64,000 bases of DNA from positions 1,508,130 through 1,572,129 of the forward strand of contig OY986966.1 of the NCBI GenBank assembly GCA_963920575.1, in the 5' to 3' direction. Below are positions 12,720 through 22,397 of the stretch, in pieces. Under the pieces are notes generated by a model. The model was given only the letters and a program-made list of their open reading frames with translations. It had not been told where the DNA came from and made no database searches. This DNA is from Narthecium ossifragum. Its lineage: Eukaryota; Streptophyta; Magnoliopsida; Dioscoreales; Nartheciaceae. How positions within the stretch are numbered: position 1 is the stretch's first letter; each line of letters starts with the position of its first letter. The position numbers were made by a program, and so were the translations under genes.

Positions 12720-13289
12720 GCTTCAATTGATCCCATGTATGATGTGTCGCAAGTTTGCCCTCGTCGCCCATGTCATATGGGAAATTAACCTATGGTTTTC
12801 TTTACAAGAATAATAAATAAAATAGACGGGTAGAGTGTAAGTACAATTAAACCGAGATTTCTCAATTCACTGTAACATATGAGTTTTGAAAAAAAAAACT
12901 TTTATAGAAATAAATATGTATTTAACTATTGAAGTTTCTAGGCAACTTAAAGAGGTGAGTATTTGGTTTTTTTGGTTCGACATAGAAAAATCAAACCGAA
13001 CCTGCTTAATTTACAATCAATCAGAACCAAATTAGTTCGGTCTAATATTTTTAAACTAAAGTGAACTAAAAACATGTAAAAACGAACCGAACTAAAATAT
13101 TTATGTACTTGTATAGTCTAAAAAAATAAAAAATTACAACGAAGGAATTTGTTTTTTTTTTTCCTTTTTGTTTTAGCCAATTTAAAAATGAAAACCAAAA
13201 CCGAATTGAACTCCAAGCATTTTAAAAGCAAAAAATCGACTGAAGGATTTTTCGATCTCACTCATCAACTTGCGGGTAGTTTGGACATA
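12720..13289. other. Intergenic, AT-rich; no gene seen
   Basis: A stretch with recurring GGTTCG/CGAACC words on both strands (12970-13240) looks like a decayed inverted-repeat transposon, but its ends cannot be set. Confidence 0.4.
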
Positions 13290-14060
13290 GGGTGATTATA
13301 TATGCATCACCAAAGCCTATAAGTGCACCACAATTTTTTAAAAATACCGAAAATACCCCTCCCCTTCTTCATCTCTCTCGTGGTGACGGTGGTGGTGGGC
13401 GCTGGCGGTGGTCGACGGTCATCTCTCTCTCTCCCCCTCATCCTCCCGAGTGCGCGGCCCTCCTCCCGCTCGACCTCGCTGGAGTCGACGGAGTTGAGAG
13501 GGGCGCCCGGATCCGTGAGGAAGACGAAGATCGAGGTCAATCTCGGCGATGTGGGAGACCGTGGGACGTCGAGGTGGACGTCATCGGGGAAGACGGGGCT
13601 TCGGGAGATGTTGGATGCGGAGGAGGTGGAGGGGGCGGCAGGGTTTGGTCATGCGCCCAAGGGTGGGGGGGGGGATCACCGGATCTGCCCAGAAAATAAT
13701 GGTGGAGGGATCATGAGGTGGCGGAGATGTCGGATGTGGTGTTTGATGTGGTCAGAGACGCTGGAGTCGACGGAGTGGAGAATGGTGGCATTGGATCCGT
13801 GAGGAGGACGGAGATTGAGGTCGGCGGCGGTGGTGGTTGTGAGCTATAGAGGAGCTAGGAGATGAGGAGAAGAGGGTGGAGGAGTAGAGAGGTGAGAGAG
13901 ATGCCGAAGAAGGAGAGGGCGGGCCTAGTCGGAGTAGGTGGTCGGCGGCGGCGGCAGCAAGAGGCGTCGGAGGCTGAGTGATGGACGATAGGAATAAAGA
14001 CAATTTAGACATTTTACATAAAATATGGGTGCACTTATGCATTGTTGTGCACTAATAAGG
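13290..14060. mobile_element. Putative inverted-repeat transposon with GC-rich interior
   Basis: The left side has CTATAAGTGCACCACAATTT and the right side (inverted) CATAAGTGCACCCATATTTT, bounding a GC-rich interior quite unlike its surroundings. The interior is open in several frames but composed of simple GGA/GTC-rich repeats and gives no recognisable protein. It may be another gene-fragment carrier. No clear target duplication was found. Confidence 0.45.
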
Positions 14061-14061
14061 T

Positions 14062-15068
14062 CTCTTTGTCGGGTGCTGTTTAGGTCCTACCCAGGTTTTA
14101 GATACTACCATCATACCTACGCTCAGGATTTGATTATTTCTATCCAAAGGTCCGGATCTTGCCAGCTCATTAGTAAGCTGCTGACTGGATTCCGAGCCGA
14201 ATTGAAGCCAATTGAGGCTGAGCCGGCTCGGATTAAAACCAACGACGTTGACTCGTTCTCTCGATTCCTCTCTCTCGCGCTGCAACTCCTCATCGCCATC
14301 CCAGCTCCTCGTCGCCATCCCACCTCCTCATCACCATCCTAGCTCCTCGTCGCCCGCCATCTCCTCCTCATCGCCATCCCAGCATCTCCTCCTCGTCTAG
14401 GGCGTTGGATCCGCTTGTTGTAATAGTTCCTGCGCTCTACAACTATCAACATCGCCACAATCTATATCACCTTGTTGAGATGGCTGATAGATAAGCTCTT
14501 GTGGTTCACTAGCATCTGAAATAGGGTCTGGATTTTCTCTAGAAGCTTGCTTCTCTCTGGATCATCAGAAAGAGGCCACCTCTCAGAAAAATCGATTGTA
14601 TCCTTCACATCACAATCGAATACCTCTTCATCTCTACGATCAACAGCAAACCCATTGCAGGTATCTGAAGCATCTGACTCTCCCTGCAATGGTGAAGAGG
14701 ATGAGCCCGAAGTATCTTTCGAGCTCCAGTACTCAGATGACAAATCTTTATCCTTGCTGCCATTGTCAGAGTCAACTTCTCCTGTTTGACCTTTGAAGTG
14801 CTCTTCGATCATCTTCATGGTGGCAGAGCTCGACCACGAGAGGGAAGGAGTAGAGGGACTGAGGACTGGGGAACAGAATAATTTATAGGGATTGGAAATA
14901 AGAGGCTCGGCTCAAAAACGGCTCAAAAACAGCTCAAAATGCATGTATTCAATCTACTAATGAGCTGGTAAGATCCGGACCTTTGGATAGAAATGATCAA
15001 ATCCTGAGTGCAGGTATGATGGTAGTATCTAAAACCTGGATATGATCTAAACGACACTCCTCTTTGTC
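14062..15068. mobile_element. Pack-MULE: 989-bp Mutator-like element with about 110-bp inverted repeats
   Basis: CTCTTTGTC is present at 14062-14070 and 15060-15068, a perfect 9-bp target duplication. The element 14071-15059 has long inverted repeats: about 14078-14172 (GGTTTTAGATACTACCATCA...) is mirrored at about 14955-15055. The interior holds a CTC-rich simple stretch (14270-14400) and, on the minus strand, a piece of a host gene (14462-14818). There is no transposase, so it is non-autonomous. Long TIRs, a 9-bp duplication and host-like coding sequence are the defining features of a Pack-MULE. Confidence 0.85.
14462..14818 (-). pseudogene. Captured host gene fragment inside the Pack-MULE
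   Basis: The minus strand reads openly from ATG at 14818 (MKMIEEHFKGQTGEVDSDNG) through an acidic, serine-rich stretch to PERSKLLEKIQTLFQMLVNH and ISHLNK, where a GT (GTGATATAG) resembling an exon donor stops the coding pattern. Composition is that of a real plant exon rather than of a transposon. I do not recognise the parent gene. It is a fragment with no visible promoter or downstream exon; expression would be chimeric. Confidence 0.6.
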
Positions 15069-15558
15069 CACCCAACAAAGCGTCGGTTGACACTTTTGCC
15101 CTTCCACGAATCCACCCAGAGCTATCTTGTTTATCTGCCACCGTCAATGTTCCCATCTACGGTGTGGTGAATTGGCATAAAATCCAAAACTACTTTTTAG
15201 CTTCACGAGTTCTCTCTACCACACAAATTTTAGGTCTAAAACCTAGATATCGCCGCCCCTCCCTTCCTCACTCTTCTCTTTACCTATTCCCCTCTCTCCT
15301 TCCTCTTCTTCGGCTGACCGCCGTTTACTTGATCGGAAAGTATTAGATCGCTCTTGTGCTCTATTTGGCATATCAGAGCACAGAGAGGACAAATCAACAA
15401 TTTCTCTGTCTAATCGAGCATGACGTCGTTCAATGATCCGGCCTGCTCATCTTTTCAAAAGATCCGCAGATCTATTAGTAAGTGGAGAAATCTCATCATC
15501 TTTTTGTTCCAAGTTTTTTTCTTATTTTTTTTTTTCCTGTTCTTCTTCTGTTAATTTT
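15069..15558. other. Intergenic; no supported gene
   Basis: CT-rich leader-like sequence with an ATG at 15420 opening a short frame (MTSFNDPACSSFQKIRRSIS) that then runs into T-rich sequence. This could be a decayed first exon, but nothing downstream supports it. Confidence 0.3.
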
Positions 15559-15790
15559 CTTGATGACCAATGATGCACATCCTTTATATTTATTAGCTTT
15601 AAAGAGGACAAAAATAACAAAACAAGGGGACCTCTCTGTTTCCTGTTTTTGCTCACAGCCTCACATGCAAATATTTTTTTAGATCACCATCAGCTGAAAA
15701 CTTGAAACTCAACACACCAAGAATCAGTGAATTCAGTTTTTTTATTTCGATCATTCTCCCTCTATTATATGTAAAAATTGAGAAATCCTC
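15559..15790. repeat. Direct repeat, copy 1 (copy 2 at 17271-17576)
   Basis: It starts CTTGATGACCAATGATGCAC and ends GTAAAAATTGAGAAATCCTC; the same sequence returns about 1.7 kb later with an extra 85-base stretch near its start. The two copies bracket two foldback elements, so this looks like a duplication separated by, or caused by, transposon activity. Confidence 0.85.
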
Positions 15791-15827
15791 GGTCATGTTT
15801 CATTTTTTTTTCTTCTTTTTTCTGGGT

Positions 15828-16580
15828 GTGTATAATAGGTGGCGTCCCCTCCCAGCTGGCACGGGTAAAACCCATTTATCTCTATATTCTCTCTTTATTT
15901 CTCTTATTATTTTCTCTCTTCCTTCCCTCTCTGTTTTTTCTCTCTCCTTTCTTTCTCCTACTTTTATCTCTTTATTTTCTCTCTCCTACTTTATATCTCT
16001 CTATGTTATCTCTTCTACTTTATCTCTTTCTTCTTCCTCTCTCCTGTTTTCTCTCTTTACTTCCTCTCTCTACGTATTTTCTCTCTCTACTTCCTCTCCC
16101 TACTTTCGGAGAGAAAAATAGGAAAGAGAAAACAAAACATAAGAGAGAGAATATGAGAGTGAGAAAGTAGAGAGAACATAGGAGTGAGAAAGTAGAGAGA
16201 ATGAGAAAATAGGAGTGAGATAGTAAACAAAACATAGGAATGAGAAAGTAGAGAGAGAAGGTAGAGATAAAAAATAGAAGAGAGGAAGTAGAGAGAGAAA
16301 ATAAGAAGGGAAAGTAGATAGTGCAAGTAGACAGAAAATAGGAGAGGAAGTAGAGAGAAAATATGAGAAAGGAAGTACAGGGAGAAAATATACACTGAGA
16401 AAATAGAAGAGAGGAAGTAGAGATATTAGGAGGGAGAAATTCTGTTAAATTATTAAAAGAAATCAAATGATGCTTTCTTTCAAAGAAAACTAAAAAAAAA
16501 GGGTAAAAATGTGAGAAAAAAAATCCTTTTCACCATATTACCCAATTTTTCACCCCTTTACCCTCGTACCAAAACACACT
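15828..16580. repeat. Pyrimidine/purine foldback element
   Basis: A CT-rich arm (about 15875-16100, TCTCTCTTTATTTCTC-like words) turns at about 16100-16107 into an AG-rich arm (to about 16440) that is its approximate complement, giving a hairpin of 250-bp-class arms. The right margin (16540-16580) reads, inverted, like the left margin of the related element at 21050-21450 (GTGTGTTT followed by GGGTAAA/GGGTGAAAA words), so these are probably one family of inverted-repeat transposons. Confidence 0.65.
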
Positions 16581-16629
16581 AAAAGTCATATACATATATA
16601 CATGTGATCATGGATCGTTGATCTCATTA

Positions 16630-17275
16630 TCAAGCATTAGTGCCCTAATCTTTTCCACTCCACCGGCCTCTCATGTCCCCCTTTACCCAGGATTTTCAAG
16701 CATCAAGTGCCCTAGTCTTCTCTCATTCCACCTCAAGCAACATTCTAACAATGGCCATTGGGAATGGCCTATGGGCTATCCTGGTTCTCATGTCCGTTCG
16801 TTTCTCTCAACTTTTGTCCATCTGAAACACGGCGAGCCGAATGCTGATCTTGCTCTCGCCGTAGGAATCAAAATGGGAATACAAACGGGGTTCCAGATAT
16901 TCCTAATGAAGAGAACGTAAGATGTTATCATTGGAGAAATGAATCAATCATGACATCTTACGTTGTCCCCATCAAGAATCTTTGGAGCCTCCGTTTGTAT
17001 ACCCATTTTGGTTCCGATGGTGGGAACCAGATTGGCATTCGGCTCACCGGTGGAATCTTGTCGAGGTTTTTCAGATGGATAAAAACTGAGGGAGATGGGC
17101 GGACTGGGGAACCGAGAATAGCCCGTAGGCCATTCTTAATGGCCATTGTTAGAGTGTTACTTCGGGAGGAATGGGAGAAGGCTAGGGCACTTCTTGGGGA
17201 GGAATGGGAGAAGGAATGGGAGAAGACTAGGGCACTTCTTGGGGAGGAATGAGAGAAGACTAGGGCACTTCTTGA
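16630..17275. repeat. Large foldback element with an internal 33-bp tandem repeat
   Basis: The left arm contains AGTGCCCTAGTCTTCTCTCA and AACAATGGCCATTGGGAATGG; the right arm has the complements, with GAGAAGACTAGGGCACTTCT repeated three times at 17170-17275. The middle has ACGTAAGATG...CATCTTACGT (16917-16964). No coding pattern is convincing. Confidence 0.65.
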
Positions 17276-17576
17276 TGACCAATGATGCACATCCTTTATA
17301 TTTATTAGTTTTATTTTGTGCTTGAAATTTCTTTGTGCATGTTCTCCGGATGAAAACCAGAGCACCCCGGCCCTTCAGAGCAGGTTAAGGGAAAAGAGGA
17401 CAAAAATAACAAAACAAGGGAACCTCGTTTCCTTTTTTTGCTCACATGCAAATATTTTTTTTAGATCACCATCAGTTGAAAACTTGAAACTCAACAACAC
17501 ACTAAGAATCGGTAAATTCTGTTTTTTTTATTTCGATCATTCTCCCTCTATATTATGTAAAAATTGAGAAATCCTC
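17271..17576. repeat. Direct repeat, copy 2
   Basis: Second copy of 15559-15790; it holds about 85 extra bases (about 17309-17393), so it may be closer to the ancestral form than copy 1. Confidence 0.85.
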
Positions 17577-17888
17577 TCTCTCTAACAAACCAAGTTGATA
17601 TGTTCCAAATTTTACCTACCTTAGAATTCACTATTAACATCTCGAAGGAAGATGATATATAGCAATCCACCACTCAAGTCTATCTAGAATTTTTAAAAGA
17701 AAAAATAATCTCTTCAAAAATTTCAATTCGAAACGCTATAAGATATATAGATGTGTATATAAAGATGTGTACACACACATATATAGGGTTAAATATAGGT
17801 TGGAGTGTACATGCGGGCGCGGTGGGGGGCACGTGCTCGTGTGTGGGTGTCGGTGGTTGGGGTGTGTGCATATATAGAGATATGTACA
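17577..17888. other. Intergenic; no gene seen
   Basis: AT-rich with a GT-rich simple stretch at 17810-17870 and a partial repeat of the next element's end (TATATAGGGTTAAATA at about 17782). Confidence 0.5.
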
Positions 17889-18545
17889 CATATATAGGGT
17901 TAAATATGGGTTAGTATCATTTAGTTTCTCATAAGTTTTTATGGTTCTTAACCTTTAAAATTAGTCCCTTGATCTCACAAGCCAGCTCAATGTCAGTGCT
18001 TGTCCATGCGTCGTCTACCGGTCTAAATGCTCAGAAGAAGTGGGCCTAGCACGTGACTAGTCAGTCACCACTTATTGGCGAGCCAGCACCATTTCTAACC
18101 GATTTGGGAGCTACGGTTTCGTTCCCTTCACTAGAAACTTGGGGGTGGAAGTTCTGATCTTTGGAATTGGTCGACGGAAGGTGTAATTGCATGCCCTAGA
18201 GTGCCATAGGAGTCACAATTTGCGACGAAGGGATTCCATACGTTCTACAACCTTGAAAGTATTCCACTTCCTCTATAGCATCAGACAACAGGTATCGAAC
18301 CTTGGCCCACTTAAGATTGCATGCTTTAGTGCTCTTAAACCTACATGAAAGTAGATTGTCGTGACCGGTCGTGGCTCGATTCGGCCAAGCTGCTATTAAA
18401 CTGGTAGACGGTGCATGGGCAAAGGGCTGACATTAAGTCGGTTCGCGGGGCTGTGGGACTCAATTCGAAATTTTTGAAGGTTGGGGATCACATAAAACCT
18501 TGTTAGAAACTACATGGTATTAACCCGTGTTTAACCCCATATATA
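17889..18545. mobile_element. Inverted-repeat element, 641 bp, with 8-bp target duplication
   Basis: CATATATA flanks both sides (17889-17896, 18538-18545). The element 17897-18537 starts GGGTTAAATATGGGTTAGTA and ends with the imperfect complement; similarity of the ends continues for about 60 bases (TAGTTTCT, TTTTATG). The interior is non-coding. The duplication is AT-rich and could be partly chance, so hAT versus MULE assignment stays open. Confidence 0.6.
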
Positions 18546-20534
18546 TTTCTATATATATATATACAAAATTTAATAATATTTTCATATTGCTGGTCACTCT
18601 TCGGTGAATGGATTACATGAAACCTTAGGCCATTGACAATCCCTAGTTCTAAGTGGTATCTTGGGTTCCATTAAACACTTCATTTATTTAGTCAAGCTGG
18701 TGGACTAATTTGGTCACTTTGTGACCTCAAGCCTACTTTCGACATCCCTTGGTCTTGATATCAAGGCTACAACCTCATCCTAAATCTTGCCTAACCAATT
18801 TGCCCATACACTATCGGGGTGTCCTTTGTCACCCTAACTAGGACCAACCACCAATTTAGTTAGATGCACCAATTCACTGCCCCCTCAAAGAGGTGGAATG
18901 TTAGGTGAGATCGTTGTGGTGGATCCCAGACGATGTCAGTGCACCTTGTTCTGGAATCCATCAAAATTGACAACATGGAAATGTGTACGAAAACCAGAAA
19001 GGTCCTGAAAAAAGACCTAAGAAATGAGCTTAATAGGTGGGAGACATGAGGAATATTTTTGCCACAAAGGACCCTTCGTAATTCATTTTGGCAATTCAGA
19101 ACCCCCTTGTTTTTCATCTTAGAACCCTTTTTTTTTCATTTTTTACGGAAATATCGTCGCCATGTGGTGTGTTGTATTTAATGAGCCGTTTTGCTCACAG
19201 AAAAATTTTCTACGTGTGTTTTTTAAGGCACAAAATTTTTATCGGTGCGCAAAAAAAATTCTACTCTCAAAAACTGTTTTTGCTCACAGATAATTTTTAA
19301 CACATAACGCGCGCAAAGAGCGGCATAATAAATGCCCAAATGATAGCGGCGGGGGTGTTTTGGGGATATGCTAATATTAGACACAAGTACAAGTGGAATC
19401 CGTCACCAGTCTGTTTAGGTCTAATGGTAACCATATGCTTTCTAGGATTTTAATGCATTATTGAAGTTTTTAAGGTTCTCAAGTTTAAGGTCCTTCACTT
19501 TGTTTGAGCCATTGATTTCTGGTTTTAGTAAATCTGATGCGGAAACATATAGGGATCTGTTGAATTTTTTATTTTTGTAAGGTTTGAAAAACAATATTGT
19601 ATTGAAACTTTAAGAATAAATTTGATTACTGCATGCTTTATGAATTGGTTTGCAATTTGTATTAACTTTAAGTCTTGGTTTGGACGACATGTACTATATC
19701 TGTCAAGTTATATTAATAAGTGATGTGACATGTACTTTTCAAAGTTATATTAATAAGTGATAAGACATCAACCTTATAAGGTGCAAAAATGGTTATTCTC
19801 GTTTTCCCCTTATTAGGTTAATTTAATTCATATAATTAATATCTAATTTATAATTATGATATACTAATCTAATACAATCAATATAAGTATTCATATTAAT
19901 CTTATTAATCAAATTTGATTTTATAACCAAATCATCCATTAACCTGGTGGTTATCCTACCAGGTGGCAGGGGGGCCACCTAGTGGACTATTTGGGAAGAA
20001 GAAAAAGGCTACAAGCTAGAATAAATGTATTAGGTACCGTTATTCACAAATGTCTCCTTGTAGGATACTTTGAGATTATTACTTCAGGAAATAATTTCAT
20101 AAGGCTCTAAAATGATATCGAGAATATTACTTTAAGAGTATGCGACAAAGAGGAGAGGGACGGAGGGAGGCCGTGAAGAGAGAGATCTAGAGTTGTGCGG
20201 CGTGCCAAAGATTGATCGGAGAGAGTGGATGTCAGGAATGCCCCTTCCTCTCCTAGTGTTAACGGAGCCATCTAAAATGTCTATTTTGCTCTTTATTCAT
20301 TTTTGTATTCGGATTAAATTTCACAACAATAAGGTATGGGCATTATAGATATTTCATAGGCTCCATTAACGTCATAGGGTCTAAGGGATATTTTTTTAAA
20401 AAATGTTTTTAGGGGTATTTTTGTAATATGTTGGATTTTCGGGCTATATATGCAATATAGTAATTTTGTGTGGTATATATATGTAATAAACCCATGTATA
20501 TGTTTTGATCGTTGATCTTTCATTCAAATCAATA
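18546..20534. other. Intergenic; no gene recognised
   Basis: AT-rich sequence with a T-run-rich patch near 19125-19260 and GC-richer text at 18600-19060 that shows no usable frame longer than about 85 codons and no family signature. Probably old repeats. Confidence 0.45.
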
Positions 20535-21000
20535 TAACTTAGGGTTACTTACAAATGTATCCTTCAAATCTTCATATTTACATATTAATCCTTGAAATTC
20601 GATTATTTACAAAAATATCCCCCACTTACCTAAACAATTCACAAAAATGTCCATGAAATCACCTTCTATCGGTTATCCAATGAATATTTTGTTTAGGAAT
20701 GACGGTGGTAAGTAAGATGATTATTATACCCTTGGTACCAGCGAGTGTGTTCACATGTATAAAATACATACATGGGCATTTAAGTCCTGTGGCTTGGTTA
20801 GGATTTAATCAAGTTTAAATGCCTAGGATATTTTTATAAATTATTTATGAAAGGGGATATTTTTATAAATAGTTAGATTTCAAGAATAATTATGTCAATA
20901 AGAAGATTCGAGGGATATTTTTTTTTACATAGTTAGATTTCAAGAATAATTATGTGAATAAGAAGATTCGAGGGATATATTATTTTTACATAAATAAGTT
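20535..21000. repeat. MITE-like inverted repeat with a 63-bp internal tandem repeat
   Basis: The left end (ACAAATGTATCCTTCAAATC) is mirrored at the right (GATTCGAGGGATATAT... then TTTTTACAT). Two adjacent 63-base units at 20873-20999 share TAGATTTCAAGAATAATTAT and AATAAGAAGATTCGAGGGAT. Confidence 0.6.
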
Positions 21001-21049
21001 CGTATGTAGAATATAAATATGTCATGTACTTGCATTTTCAAATAAGGGT

Positions 21050-21450
21050 GTGTTTAGCAAGGGTGAAAATTTTGAGAGGGCAAAATTAGAAGGGTAAATT
21101 TTAGAGGAGTAACAATTAAGCGGTAACATTTACATGTTACTTATGTTTGGATAGTAAGGGTAAATTTTGAACTTGTAATGCTCAATATATTAATAAAATC
21201 TATATTCTCTCTCTTTATTTCTCTTACCATTTTCTGTATAATATTTTCTATCTCTATTTCTCTCTTTCTTTCTTCTACTTTATCTCTGTACTTTCTCTCT
21301 CCTACTTTATATCTCTCTATATTATCTCTTCTACTTTATCTCTCTTCTCTTTCTCCTGTTTTCTCTTTCTACTTCTCTCTACTTTCAGAGAAAAATAGGA
21401 AGAGAAAGGAAAGAGAGAAGAGAGGAAGTAGAGTGAGAAAATAGTAGAAG
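21050..21450. repeat. Second pyrimidine/purine foldback element (relative of 15828-16580)
   Basis: It shares TTTATATCTCTCTA, ATTATCTCTTCTACTTTATC and the CT-to-AG turn (CTACTTTCAGAGAAAAATAG at about 21379) with the 15.8-kb element. The left margin, GTGTGTTTAGCAAGGGTGAA, matches that element's inverted right margin; the right arm is short, so this copy is truncated. Confidence 0.65.
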
Positions 21451-21477
21451 TAGAAAGAAAGTGCTATTTTTGTGTAT

Positions 21478-21960
21478 GAAATGGGATATAATAGTTGTCC
21501 GCTCCTGCACTTGTTTAGTGGATCATGAGTCATCTGATGAGATCTGAAATGTCTATACGGAACTGTTAGCTGAATCTATTTTTACAGAAATATTCTCTAG
21601 ACCTCGTTTACTTTGTTTCTTGGGATGTTTACATATATCAAATACTACTGCATGGATCCAAGTTAGAACACACTTACTAAATCCTATATGATCTGCATGA
21701 AACATGATCATCGGTGCGTGAGACCGGTGATTATGCTTCATGCAGATCATATAGGATTTAGGAAGTGTGTTCTAACTTGGATCCATATAGTAGTATTTGA
21801 TATATGTAAACATCCCAAGAAACAAAGTAAACGAGGTCTAGAGAATATTTCTGTAAAAATAGATTCAACTAACAGTTCCGCATAGACATTTCAGATCTAA
21901 TCAGATGACTCATGATCCACTAAACAAGTGCGGGAGTTGGCAACTATTATATCCCCTTTC
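21478..21960. repeat. Near-perfect palindrome, two 238-bp arms, 7-bp loop
   Basis: Arm 21478-21715 is the reverse complement of 21723-21960 with few mismatches; the loop is GCGTGAG. Both arms match the SAWADEE gene's 3' flank (about 11970-12215). A transcript across it would form one long hairpin. It adjoins the inverted SAWADEE pseudogene. Confidence 0.85.
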
Positions 21961-22397
21961 TGAGCAGTTAAACACCCACCTCGCCGTATCCTTGCTGGCC
22001 AATATATCAATTTTCACATCGAGTACGTGCGACACCAACTCCGGGTGGAACTGTGTCATTACCTTTTCCCTACACCATTCCGTGTTGACCATCAAGCTTT
22101 AAGCTCTCCAATGCATCACCCAATGGTTCTGGCTGATTCTTTTCAGCAAGGGAATGATATACTATTTTTCTGTGCTCCTTGGAAATGGTCTACGTCTTTA
22201 GTTGTTATATTTGTTGTCCTTGATTTTACTCTGGATATTGTTGGTTTGGATAGAAGAGCTAGATGGTTCTGTCCTCTGTCTAGGCTATACTGTGTGGCCT
22301 GGCTGCGGAAGAAGGTAGGCGTTCCCAGAAAGATTGCCCCTCAAAGATCAAAATGTTCGCTCTTTGAAGTTCTTAGACTGAAGGATTAATGATAACT
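21961..22397. other. Unassigned insert between palindrome and inverted pseudogene
   Basis: This stretch has no counterpart near the intact SAWADEE gene. On the minus strand 22095-21910 is open with coding-like composition (VNTEWCREKVMTQFHPELVS), and on the plus strand 22120-22389 is open (VPRKIAPQRSKCSLFEVLRL). I recognise neither; they may be exon scraps carried in by a transposon. Confidence 0.4.

Noticed and set aside
13292..13802. Overlapping frames of 135 and 159 codons
   Set aside because: GC-rich simple repeats open in several frames at once; low-complexity products with no family features.
15702..16466. Hydrophobic frames on both strands
   Set aside because: They follow CT-rich/AG-rich repeats (Leu/Ser/Phe runs) and form mirror images of the foldback, not proteins.
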